Below are positions 44,220 to 52,700 of a stretch of DNA of 64,000 nucleotides, one piece after another. Numbering within the stretch: position 1 is the stretch's first letter; each line of letters opens with the position of its first letter. Source of the stretch: Helicobacter sp. MIT 05-5293. Lineage in GTDB: Bacteria > Campylobacterota > Campylobacteria > Campylobacterales > Helicobacteraceae. Position numbers and translations under genes: made by a program. Under the pieces are notes generated by a model. That model was not told the origin of the DNA. It saw only the letters and a list, made by a program, of their open reading frames with translations, and did not search any database. The stretch spans positions 62,001-126,000 of the forward strand of contig NZ_JROZ02000001.1 in the NCBI RefSeq assembly GCF_000765665.2, in the 5' to 3' direction.

Positions 44220-45596
44220 TCAATACGATTGGGATAAGAGTATGATGATAATCACTAGAGGTGTGATGTAGCGCAACATCACACGCCAAAGCGTGAAAAG
44301 CGTATCATTGAGATAAGGTGTCCAATGCCGCAAATGAGATCGTTTGATATAGAATCCTAAGAAAATGAGTGCTACAAGCATTCCGATAGGCATTAAGATT
44401 GATGATGTGATAAAATCCAAGAATCCAAAAAGATCTTTACCAAATAAACTTGGTAAATGAGAATTTTCATTTGCCCACAGAATCACCAAAAGCCCAATAG
44501 ATAAGATGCCCACACTGACGATGCAAGTCGCCTTGACTTGACTCATTGCAAACTTATCACGAAAGACACTTACAGCTGGCTCGAGCATAGAGATTGTGGA
44601 AGTGATACCGGCAAAAAGCACAGCAGTAAAAAATAAAACGCTGATTATGCTCCCCATACTCCCTAGAGTGTTAAAGGCAAGCGGCAATGAAATTAAAAGC
44701 AATCCCACCCCTTCACTAGGCTGACCTTTAAAATGATAAATGAAAGTGAAAATCATCAATCCAGCAATGAGTGAGATGACAATCCCGCTTAACACAACCC
44801 ACAAAGAGCTTTTGAGGAGATTCTCATTTTGTTGTGCATTTGCGGCATACACACTAATCGCCCCCACTCCTAAAGAAAGCGAAAAGAAAACCTGCCCCAT
44901 AGAATCTATAAGCGTTTTGAGAGTGATTTTTTGTGGATTGAAGGCAAACATAAAATCCCATGCTTGGCTAAATTCATCAAGAGTAAAGGCATAAAGAAGT
45001 AATGCAGTAAAAATAAATAATAATAAAGGCATTAGTATGAAATTAAGCTTTTCAATGCCTTTTTTGATGCCCTTAGCGACAATCAGTGCAGTCAAAATAA
45101 TAATGCTACTAAAGCAACATATTTGATAAACTAGCGAATGTTTGTGAATAAATGTAAATTGCTCTTTTGCTTGAGAAATATCTGAAGGCAACGCAAAACT
45201 CACATTGATAAGATAATACAGAATCCAGCCTAATACCACAGCGTAGAAACTCAAGATAAGAGGAGATGCGATTGTGTTTAATCCTAACCATATAAAAGAC
45301 TTATTATATGTGTTGTCAATCACATTGTGTTCTTTTTGAGGAGTTTGGGGAGGAAGTTTATTGAGTTTATCAAGTATAGCATAACAATCCATAGGATTAC
45401 TTCGTGCTTTATTGCCAATAAGCATTTCTGCAAGGAGCATTGACACCCCGATACTTAAAGCTAAAAACAGATAAAACAGCACGAATGCTCCTCCACCATT
45501 TTCACCAGCCATATAAGGGAATCGCCAAATATGTCCTAGCCCGATAGAGCTCCCTAAAGCTGCTAAAATAAATCCTACTTTGCTAAAGCGATTCAT
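44220..45596 (-). CDS. Sodium-dependent transporter of the NSS/SNF family
   Basis: A 458-residue inner-membrane symporter with 11-12 hydrophobic segments. The first reads GFILAALGSSIGLGHIWRFPYMAGENGGGAF, the sodium/substrate-site motif of LeuT-like transporters. Bacterial members carry amino acids; the substrate here is unknown. ATG 45596 has an AAAAGGATAAAA site; a longer open frame upstream adds a segment outside the family. H. pylori carries NSS genes in tandem beside ybgC; only one is present here. Confidence 0.93.
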   Translation of the reverse strand: MNRFSKVGFILAALGSSIGLGHIWRFPYMAGENGGGAFVLFYLFLALSIGVSMLLAEMLIGNKARSNPMDCYAILDKLNKLPPQTPQKEHNVIDNTYNKSFIWLGLNTIASPLILSFYAVVLGWILYYLINVSFALPSDISQAKEQFTFIHKHSLVYQICCFSSIIILTALIVAKGIKKGIEKLNFILMPLLLFIFTALLLYAFTLDEFSQAWDFMFAFNPQKITLKTLIDSMGQVFFSLSLGVGAISVYAANAQQNENLLKSSLWVVLSGIVISLIAGLMIFTFIYHFKGQPSEGVGLLLISLPLAFNTLGSMGSIISVLFFTAVLFAGITSTISMLEPAVSVFRDKFAMSQVKATCIVSVGILSIGLLVILWANENSHLPSLFGKDLFGFLDFITSSILMPIGMLVALIFLGFYIKRSHLRHWTPYLNDTLFTLWRVMLRYITPLVIIIILLSQSY

Positions 45597-45726
45597 TTTT
45601 ATCCTTTTTTGGTTGATTCTGTAAGAATTATGACTTAAAATAAAGAATATTGCAAACCTCATATTGATAAAGAGTTTAAATGAGCGTTGTAGAATAAACT
45701 AATGTCTGTTACTTTTGGGAGGGATA

Positions 45727-46137
45727 ATGAGTATATATCAAGTGAGAATCTACTTTGAGGATACGGATTGTGGGCGCATTGTGTATCATACAAATTATTT
45801 GAAATATTGTGAGAGAGCAAGGAGTGAGCTCTTTTTTGAGCATCAAAGTGATCCATTTGTGGGGGATTGTGGTTTTGTGTTGAAGTCTATTGATGCGCAT
45901 TTTACTGCACCAGCACGGCTAGGAGATTTGCTAGAAGTTAGAAGTGAAATCATCTCACTTAAAAATGTTTCTTTGCAGCTTTCCCAAAGAATCTATAAAA
46001 TTTATGATGCACTCACTAAATCTGCGTGTGATGAAAAAGTCTTTGACGCGCTCATTACACTTGCCTTTATTGATGTGCAAAAAGGCAAACCACAAAAAAT
46101 CACACCGCAAATGCTTCGTATTTTGGAAAAAATTTGA
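45727..46137 (+). CDS. ybgC: Acyl-CoA thioesterase YbgC
   Basis: A 136-residue hotdog-fold thioesterase. VRIYFEDTDCGRIVYHTNYLKYCERARSELF includes the catalytic Asp and the Y-H-x-N-Y pattern. The family is associated with acyl-CoA or acyl-ACP turnover and with the Tol-Pal region in other bacteria. ATG 45727 follows GGGAGGGATA; a TTG four codons upstream is less likely. It is followed 111 bases later by the DUF493 gene, the same pairing I recall in H. pylori. Confidence 0.92.
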   Translation: MSIYQVRIYFEDTDCGRIVYHTNYLKYCERARSELFFEHQSDPFVGDCGFVLKSIDAHFTAPARLGDLLEVRSEIISLKNVSLQLSQRIYKIYDALTKSACDEKVFDALITLAFIDVQKGKPQKITPQMLRILEKI

Positions 46138-46248
46138 GTGAAACTTCATTGAGAGTGAAAGTTATAGAATCTTTAAGAGTCTTCCTTAAGCCTAAAGGTG
46201 CTAGAATCTCCAAAATCATTTGTGATAAAATCATCAAAAAGAGTTTTT

Positions 46249-46509
46249 ATGAATCTAGACTTGTCAAATCAACCTTCTATCGTTTATCCTTGTGAATGGG
46301 AATATCGTGTCATCGGAGAAGACCAAGAGCGTTTAAAAGAGATTATTGCCGAAATTATGCCACGAAAGTATGAGCTAAAAAGTGGTAAGAGTTCCTCGCA
46401 AGGTCGATTTGTCAGCGTATATGTATGGCTAATCGTGCATAATGAACAAGAACGAAATGATATTTTCTCACAATTGAGCCATCATTCAGAGGTAAAAATG
46501 GTCATATAG
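46249..46509 (+). CDS. DUF493 family protein
   Basis: An 86-residue protein with the small alpha-beta DUF493/YbeD fold: IVYPCEWEYRVIGEDQERLKEIIAEI at residues 10-35 and SSSQGRFVSVYVWLIVHNEQERNDIFSQL after. Function is unknown, though YbeD-like proteins resemble regulatory ACT-type domains. The start at 46249 gives the same length as I recall for the H. pylori protein; the longer open frame from 46198 runs over unlikely sequence. It ends nine bases before mqnA. Confidence 0.85.
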   Translation: MNLDLSNQPSIVYPCEWEYRVIGEDQERLKEIIAEIMPRKYELKSGKSSSQGRFVSVYVWLIVHNEQERNDIFSQLSHHSEVKMVI

Positions 46510-46518
46510 GAGTGTTTG

Positions 46519-47226
46519 ATGCGTTTTGGTAAGATAGAATATCTGAATCTTTTGCCTTTTGATGTGTTTGTGAAAAAATATCCCACATCATCAGGTTTTA
46601 AAAAGTTTTTGCAACTTAAAAAATCTTATCCTTCAAAGCTTAATGGTGATTTTTTGCGCAAACGCATTGATGCGGGATTTATTTCTTCAATCGCTGCTTA
46701 TTTTCCTACGCGTTTGCATCATATAACAAAAGCAGGAATTATTGCTCGAGGTGCTGTGTGGAGCGTGATTGCAATCCCACAAGAATCGGGAGAAGATTAT
46801 CAATCTGCTTCTTCAAATGCTCTAGCAAAAGTGCTTCATATTAAGGGTAGGATTCTTATTGGCGATAGAGCTTTGCGATATAAGCTTAATGATGGTGTTT
46901 ATCAAGATTTAGGACAAGAGTGGTGGAAAAAGTATCATTTAGGCTTTACATTTGGACGTTTGTGTTATAACGCACATCGTGATTTTTATGAGAAACTTGC
47001 ATCAAATTTTATTCGCAAACGCATCAAAATTCCTCGTTATATTTTGATACAAAATGCCTTGCGCACAGAAATTTCTCCTCATGATATTAAAGCCTATCTG
47101 ACACATATTCATTATAATATCACTAAAAAGGAAGAAATTGCCTTGCAGCGATTTTATACTGCTTTGCGACTAAATCATATTAAAAAACCCTCACGATTTA
47201 AATTTCAAAAAAACACTTTGCGATAA
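46519..47226 (+). CDS. mqnA: Chorismate dehydratase MqnA (futalosine menaquinone pathway)
   Basis: A 235-residue periplasmic-binding-protein-like enzyme, acting in the cytoplasm on chorismate at the start of the futalosine route to menaquinone. Family features: IEYLNLLPFDVF at the start, LRKRIDAGFISSIAAYF, the SVIAIPQE segment and RILIGDRALRYKL. Helicobacters use this pathway instead of the classical Men route. ATG 46519 follows AGGAGTGTTTG. No other mqn gene is in the window. Its C-terminus is rich in Lys and Arg. Confidence 0.88.
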   Translation: MRFGKIEYLNLLPFDVFVKKYPTSSGFKKFLQLKKSYPSKLNGDFLRKRIDAGFISSIAAYFPTRLHHITKAGIIARGAVWSVIAIPQESGEDYQSASSNALAKVLHIKGRILIGDRALRYKLNDGVYQDLGQEWWKKYHLGFTFGRLCYNAHRDFYEKLASNFIRKRIKIPRYILIQNALRTEISPHDIKAYLTHIHYNITKKEEIALQRFYTALRLNHIKKPSRFKFQKNTLR

Positions 47227-47237
47227 GATTTTTTCGT

Positions 47238-47243
47238 TATAAT
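47238..47243 (+). promoter_or_regulatory. -10 box of the RCK-like/aroB operon
   Basis: CGTTATAAT, an exact TATAAT 44 bases before the 47288 start and after the mqnA stop. Likely drives the six-gene run to the bioV-like gene. Confidence 0.6.
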
Positions 47244-47287
47244 GATAAAGACGCTTCAAAAGGTAATTTTATAGTGTGAGGTAGGGT

Positions 47288-48721
47288 TTGAAAAAAACAT
47301 TAATCATTGCAGATGGCAGTGTTGCTAAAATTTTTCTTAATACAATATTGGATAAATATTTTAGCAATAATCATTATGTTATCATAGCAAAAGATACATG
47401 TTTTGTCCCTAGTAATATCCCAAGTTCCTTTGAATTTTATACTTTTGATTACACATCAGAATATCGTCTTTCACGCTTGATAAATAGCGATATTACAGAT
47501 ATATTTATCGTGCTTGAAGATAATGAAGAAATTATCCAAACTTATGCTTTAACGCGTAATCTTAGTAAAAAAGCTCGTATTGTGCTTTTCTTATTGCAGG
47601 ATTTGCGCACAAATCAAATGCTTAATGATTCTAATCTGATTATGCTTGATCCCGAATTGATTATTTCTAATAAATTTATTGAGCGTTTGCCTAATGTCCC
47701 GCTTATCCCACGAAGTTTTGGTTTAGGACAAGGCGAGATTATGGAGATAAATGTGCCTACAGGAAGCATTTTTGCTCATCGCCATATTGGTTCGATTCAA
47801 CAGAAAAAATGGAAAATTATCGGGATATACAGACGCGGCGAATTACTTTTAAGCTCACACTATGTCATCATTCAGCCTAACGATAGTTTGCTTGTTGCAG
47901 GCGATCCAAAGGTGCTTAATGATGTGTATATGCAGATTAAAAGCGACATTGGGCAATTTCCCTCACCTTTTGGTAAGGATATTTTCTTGTATATTGATAT
48001 GTCTATTCAGCCAGAACAAAGCATTTGGCATGATATACAAAATGCAGTTTTTCTTAATCAGAATCTAAAAAGTAATAAGCTTTTTATTCGCATACTTAAT
48101 CCCTGCTCTTTTGAGCTTTTGGATCGTATCAAAGCTTTAGAATCTTCTGATGTGAATGTGAGGGTTGATTATACCAATTTGAATTTTGAACAAATGATTC
48201 TCAAAGATGCACAAAAGCGTCCCGGTTTAATCATCATCAACCACAGAATCTTTGCTTTCAGAAGAAATCGTAAAGTGCTTTTTAGCCTTTCGATTCCTGT
48301 TTTTAAAACAGGTTGGGAGCATATCGAAAAATGCAAGACAAGCTTTGTGATTCTTAGTGAAGATATGGGTAATGATGGCAATGTCGCATCAGTGATGTTT
48401 GATATTTCAAAGCAACTTGATTTAGATATAGATGTGTATGATTTTGACCCCGATGCTTCTTACCGCAATGATATTGTGCAAAGTTATGAAGATTTATCCC
48501 GCATTTTTCATCGTAAAATCAATATTATTCAGACAGATTCTACAAATCCGATTTTGTATATTCAAGATAGTTTTGTGCCGTATGTGCATTTTATCCCTTT
48601 TGTGCCAAGTATCAGCAAGATAAAAGCTTTTTCATTTATTTCCATAGATGTCCATAAGATAGCTTCTTTGAATAATAAGAATCCTCAAGTTTTTATTCCT
48701 TTACCCAAAGAGCAAAAATAA
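47288..48721 (+). CDS. RCK-like (TrkA-N/TrkA-C) cytoplasmic protein
   Basis: A 477-residue protein without membrane segments. The N-terminal half starts KKTLIIADGSVAKIFLNTILDKY, a Rossmann-like opening as in TrkA-N domains; residues about 155-220 (GEIMEINVPTGSIFAHRHIGSIQQKKWKIIGIYRRGELLL) match a TrkA-C domain. The second half repeats a similar strand-helix pattern. Such domains gate ion transport by binding nucleotides or ions; no channel is fused or adjacent, though an MscS channel is two genes downstream. The start codon is TTG. It heads the aroB operon. Confidence 0.75.
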   Translation: MKKTLIIADGSVAKIFLNTILDKYFSNNHYVIIAKDTCFVPSNIPSSFEFYTFDYTSEYRLSRLINSDITDIFIVLEDNEEIIQTYALTRNLSKKARIVLFLLQDLRTNQMLNDSNLIMLDPELIISNKFIERLPNVPLIPRSFGLGQGEIMEINVPTGSIFAHRHIGSIQQKKWKIIGIYRRGELLLSSHYVIIQPNDSLLVAGDPKVLNDVYMQIKSDIGQFPSPFGKDIFLYIDMSIQPEQSIWHDIQNAVFLNQNLKSNKLFIRILNPCSFELLDRIKALESSDVNVRVDYTNLNFEQMILKDAQKRPGLIIINHRIFAFRRNRKVLFSLSIPVFKTGWEHIEKCKTSFVILSEDMGNDGNVASVMFDISKQLDLDIDVYDFDPDASYRNDIVQSYEDLSRIFHRKINIIQTDSTNPILYIQDSFVPYVHFIPFVPSISKIKAFSFISIDVHKIASLNNKNPQVFIPLPKEQK

Positions 48722-48736
48722 ACAAGCGAGGCAAAT

Positions 48737-49792
48737 ATGCAAACACACACATTAACGATACAAACACCAACAAGCACTTATCCTATCCATATCGGAAAAC
48801 TTCCTGCAATCAAGCATTCTCATAAAGTGTTGATTGTTTCTAATCCTAAGGTTGCTGGACTTTATCTCTCTAAGATTCTTGGTTTATTGGAAGCAAAAGA
48901 AGTCTATGTGTGTATTATCCCTGACGGAGAGCAATACAAAAATATGCAAAGTCTTGAGTTGATTTTAGAATGTGCCTTTGGACATAAGCTCGATCGTAAA
49001 TCTTTGATGATTGCTTTGGGTGGTGGTGTGATCGGCGATATTGTCGGCTTTGCAAGTGGAATCTATCAAAGAGGTATTGATTTTGTGCAAATCCCTACGA
49101 CTTTATTATCTCAAGTCGATGCGTCTGTGGGAGGTAAAACCGGTATCAATAATGCTTTTGGCAAGAATCTCATCGGACTTTTTCATCAACCTAAGGCAGT
49201 GTATATTGATCCCAGTATGCTTGAAAGCCTTGAAAAAAGGGAATTTGCAGCAGGTGTGGCGGAGATTATCAAAATGGCAGTGTGTTTTGATAAAGCATTT
49301 TATGAGTGGCTTTTGACACATTCTCTTCATCAGCCACAGAATCTGTGTGAGGCTATTATTAAAAGTGTGGAGATTAAAGCTAAAGTTGTGAATGCCGATG
49401 AAAAAGAAAAAGGCATACGCGCGGGGCTAAATTATGGACACACTTTTGCACATGTGATAGAGAATCTCACGGCTTATAAAAGTTATTTGCATGGTGAAGC
49501 AGTTGCTATTGGTATGAATATGGCAAATATTCTTGCCTGTAAGCTTGGTTTCTTGAATGACGAGCAATGTGAGCAGATTCAGCGATTATTGCAAAGTTAT
49601 GATTTGCCTACGAGATTTGAAGTTTCAAATCCTCAAGCGTTTTATGAACAATTTTATTTAGATAAAAAAAGTTTTGATTCTCGTATTACTTTCATTTTGC
49701 CCTATGGCATAGGAGATTTGAGGATTACCGATGAAGTGCCAAAGTCAAAAGTTTTGGAAACTTTAGAAGAATTTGTATCAGGAGAAAAGTAA
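48737..49792 (+). CDS. aroB: 3-dehydroquinate synthase
   Basis: A 351-residue NAD- and metal-dependent enzyme, second step of the shikimate pathway. IIPDGEQYKNMQSLELIL, ALGGGVIGDIVGFASGIYQRGIDFVQIPTTLLSQVDASVGGKTGIN and the metal-site Glu/His in AGVAEIIKMAV, LNYGHTFAHVIE and LHGEAVAIGM are all present. Length is typical. It follows the RCK-like gene by 15 bases and precedes mscS by two, as part of a long operon. Confidence 0.97.
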   Translation: MQTHTLTIQTPTSTYPIHIGKLPAIKHSHKVLIVSNPKVAGLYLSKILGLLEAKEVYVCIIPDGEQYKNMQSLELILECAFGHKLDRKSLMIALGGGVIGDIVGFASGIYQRGIDFVQIPTTLLSQVDASVGGKTGINNAFGKNLIGLFHQPKAVYIDPSMLESLEKREFAAGVAEIIKMAVCFDKAFYEWLLTHSLHQPQNLCEAIIKSVEIKAKVVNADEKEKGIRAGLNYGHTFAHVIENLTAYKSYLHGEAVAIGMNMANILACKLGFLNDEQCEQIQRLLQSYDLPTRFEVSNPQAFYEQFYLDKKSFDSRITFILPYGIGDLRITDEVPKSKVLETLEEFVSGEK

Positions 49793-49794
49793 TA

Positions 49795-51438
49795 ATGATA
49801 CGATGTATTTTATTAGTGTGCGTGATGTTAGGAGCGATGTTTGGCATCGATTCGTCTCAAGAGATTGTCGCTGAAATAGAAAAACTTGATGATACACTTA
49901 GAAAAAGCAATAATTTATGGCTCAAACAATATTCAAGCTTGGAAAATTATAATAATACAAATAAAGAGATTGAAGTCTTGCAAGCCCAGCTTTCTAAGGA
50001 TATTTCTAGCGAGGATCAACGCTCCCTAAAGCATCGCCTTGAAATTCTCCAGCATCAACAAGAGCTTTTAAAAGATTATGCCAAGAATCCTTATGGGCAG
50101 CTTTTAGAGATAAAAAATATAGGTGAGATACCCTCTATCACAAATCCGTTTTTGATTCTCACAGGTTATTCGTTTATCAAGCATCTTAACGAGCAAAGAA
50201 ATGTGGTATTGTCTAATCAAGAGAGTTTAGAATCCCTTGTCAGCCAGATTCGGCAAAAATATCATCTTTTAAGCAGACTAGCAGAGACAGATAAATCAGT
50301 CCAAATTGTGAATGAGATTTTTCACACACAAATGATGCTTGAAGAGTTAGAAGGCACACAAAAGATTCTTGAAACTTCTCTTGACATTTATTCAAAGGAG
50401 ATTGATTCTGCGATATTAAAAGTGCGCAATCAAATCACCGATCAGATTCTTAAGGCTGTTTATGTCGGTGTCGCGCTTTTGATTACAATCCTTTTGGCAT
50501 TTCTTTTAAAATTTACATTGCGAAAATATATTGTTGATACTAATCGTATTTACACCGCTAATAAAGCAATTAATTTTCTTAATATTACGATTATTGTCTT
50601 GATTCTGCTTTTTTCGTATTTGGAAAATGTGAGTTATTTGGTCGCGGTTGTGGGTTTTGCTTCAGCGGGTTTGGCGATTGCGATGAAAGACTTATTTATG
50701 AGTGTGTTAGGCTGGTTTGTGATAGTTTTAGGTGGGAGTGTCCATGTGGGCGATCGTGTGCGTGCGTGCAAAGATGGCACAATTTATGTGGGTGATGTGC
50801 TTGATATTTCTATGCTTCGCATCACGCTTTTTGAAGATGTAACACTGACAAGTTATATGGAGAATCGCCGCGCAGGAAGGATTATCTTTATCCCTAATAA
50901 CTTTATCTTTACTACAATGTTTGCGAATTACACTCACGCAGGATTTAAAACCGTGTGGGACGGGATTGATTTTAGTATTACTTTTGATAGTAATTACAAA
51001 AAGGCGTTGAAGATTTCCACAGAGATTGGTAAAAAATACGCTAAGGGCTATACAGAAATGGTGAAAAAACAAGTTTATCGTCTAAGGGATAGGTATTCTT
51101 TGCGCAATCCCAATCTTGAAGTGCGCACTTATTGTATGATAGAATCTAATGGTTTTAGAATCTCGCTTTGGTATCAAACCAATGCTTATGCAACGCTCAC
51201 TTTACGCAGCACGATTTCAGGAGAAATTATTGAAAGGATACTTGAAGAAGATGATATTTTCCTTGCCTATCCTACAACAAAAGTCGTCCCCACAGGCGGA
51301 GATGGTCGGGGTAATAAGCCTTTTAAAGACCCTAACGAACAGCCTAATCGTCCTCGCGGAGGATCGGAAGTCCCTATTGATGAGAAAGAAGAGATAGGTA
51401 TTTTAGGTGGTAGTGTAAAGGGTAAAGACGAATTATAA
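49795..51438 (+). CDS. MscS-family mechanosensitive channel with periplasmic coiled-coil domain
   Basis: A 547-residue protein. A signal peptide is followed by about 200 residues rich in coiled coil (repeated E/K/L/Q heptads), then membrane helices from about residue 222. The pore helix is VVGFASAGLAIAMKDLFMSVLGW, followed by the MscS beta domain (GGSVHVGDRVRACKDGTIYVGDVLDISMLRITL) and IFIPNNFIFTTMFANYTHAGF. It opens under membrane tension to release solutes. The C-terminal 50 residues are Gly/Pro/Asp-rich and probably disordered. TAATG links its stop to mtaB. Confidence 0.9.
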   Translation: MIRCILLVCVMLGAMFGIDSSQEIVAEIEKLDDTLRKSNNLWLKQYSSLENYNNTNKEIEVLQAQLSKDISSEDQRSLKHRLEILQHQQELLKDYAKNPYGQLLEIKNIGEIPSITNPFLILTGYSFIKHLNEQRNVVLSNQESLESLVSQIRQKYHLLSRLAETDKSVQIVNEIFHTQMMLEELEGTQKILETSLDIYSKEIDSAILKVRNQITDQILKAVYVGVALLITILLAFLLKFTLRKYIVDTNRIYTANKAINFLNITIIVLILLFSYLENVSYLVAVVGFASAGLAIAMKDLFMSVLGWFVIVLGGSVHVGDRVRACKDGTIYVGDVLDISMLRITLFEDVTLTSYMENRRAGRIIFIPNNFIFTTMFANYTHAGFKTVWDGIDFSITFDSNYKKALKISTEIGKKYAKGYTEMVKKQVYRLRDRYSLRNPNLEVRTYCMIESNGFRISLWYQTNAYATLTLRSTISGEIIERILEEDDIFLAYPTTKVVPTGGDGRGNKPFKDPNEQPNRPRGGSEVPIDEKEEIGILGGSVKGKDEL

Positions 51439-52700
51439 TGGCAAAAGTTTTTTTTAAAACATTTGGTTGTCGCACGAATCTGTTTGATACGCAGGTGATG
51501 AAAAGTAGCTTGAGACATTTTGAATGCACAGAAAATGAAGAAGAGGCAGATATTATCGTGGTGAATTCTTGCACAGTTACTAATGGCGCAGATAGTGGGG
51601 TGAGAAGTTATCTTAGCAAAATGCGACAAGGAAATAAAAAGATTTATTTTACAGGCTGTGGAGTGGGAACAAGAGGAGAGAGTATTTTTCATCAAGGTCT
51701 TGCGTATGGTGTATTTGCACACAGCTTTAAAGAGCAAATTGATGATTTTTTATCTAAAAAAGAATCTTTCTTTTATCCCGAAACCAACCCAGAGCATCGG
51801 GACAAAACTCTTATCACACAATTTTTAGGTAAATCACGCGCATTTTTGAAGATTCAAGAAGGGTGCGATTTTGCGTGTAATTATTGTATTATCCCTTCAG
51901 TGCGTGGAAAAGCACGCTCTATTGAGAAGCAAAAAATTTTAGAGCAGATTGCATATCTTGCTGAAAGCGGCATCAGTGAAGTAGTGCTTACAGGCACAAA
52001 TGTAGGAAGTTATGGGAAAGAATTTGTTAATGAGAATCTAGCACGATTGATTAAAGATATTGCTAAGCAGAATTGCATCAAGAGACTTCGTGTAGGAAGC
52101 CTTGAACCAAGTCAAATTGATGAAGAATTTTTGGAATGTTTGGATTTACCGCTTTTTGAACGACATTTGCATATTGCCTTGCAGCACACGAGCGATACGA
52201 TGCTTGCAATAATGAATCGTCCCAATCGCGTTAAATCTGATTTGCGTTTGTTTGAAAGAATCGCACGAAAAGGCTTTTGTTTGGGGAGTGATTTGATCGT
52301 AGGACACCCCGGAGAAGATGAAAAAGTTTGGGAAGAAGCATGGGCAAACTTTCAGGCTTTTCCTTTGACACATTTGCATATTTTTGTTTATTCTCCAAGA
52401 GATGGGACGCCATCGGCATCAATGAAAAATACAATCAAAGGTGATGTCGCTAAACAAAGGCTTCATCAACTTAAGTCCTTTGTCTCCCAAAACAATATGC
52501 GTTTCAGACAAACACACAAAGTGCCTTTAGAAGTGCTTTGTGAAAGTAGGACAGAATCTGAATCATCTTTTGTCTATTCAGGGCTTGATCAATTTTTTAA
52601 TCGTGTGAGAATCGCTACTAATCGTGATGATTTAGAAGGACAATGGATTGATATTGACACCTATGAAATCAAGCAAGAGGGAAATGATGCAAAGATCTAA
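51438..52700 (+). CDS. mtaB: tRNA t6A37 methylthiotransferase MtaB
   Basis: A 420-residue radical-SAM enzyme adding a methylthio group to t6A37 in tRNAs that read ANN codons. N-terminal cluster cysteines are in FGCRTN, VNSCTVTN and FTGCG; the radical-SAM motif is CDFACNYC (about residue 145), followed by IIPSVRGKARS. The MtaB subtype rather than MiaB or RimO is suggested by the start MAKVFFKTFGCRTN and overall length. It overlaps the mscS stop by one base and the FtsH-like start by 17. Confidence 0.92.
   Translation: MAKVFFKTFGCRTNLFDTQVMKSSLRHFECTENEEEADIIVVNSCTVTNGADSGVRSYLSKMRQGNKKIYFTGCGVGTRGESIFHQGLAYGVFAHSFKEQIDDFLSKKESFFYPETNPEHRDKTLITQFLGKSRAFLKIQEGCDFACNYCIIPSVRGKARSIEKQKILEQIAYLAESGISEVVLTGTNVGSYGKEFVNENLARLIKDIAKQNCIKRLRVGSLEPSQIDEEFLECLDLPLFERHLHIALQHTSDTMLAIMNRPNRVKSDLRLFERIARKGFCLGSDLIVGHPGEDEKVWEEAWANFQAFPLTHLHIFVYSPRDGTPSASMKNTIKGDVAKQRLHQLKSFVSQNNMRFRQTHKVPLEVLCESRTESESSFVYSGLDQFFNRVRIATNRDDLEGQWIDIDTYEIKQEGNDAKI

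Noticed and set aside
45597-45662. N-terminal extension of the NSS transporter (22 residues)
   Set aside because: The ATG at 45596 has a good ribosome site and begins at the conserved first membrane segment; the extension has no support.
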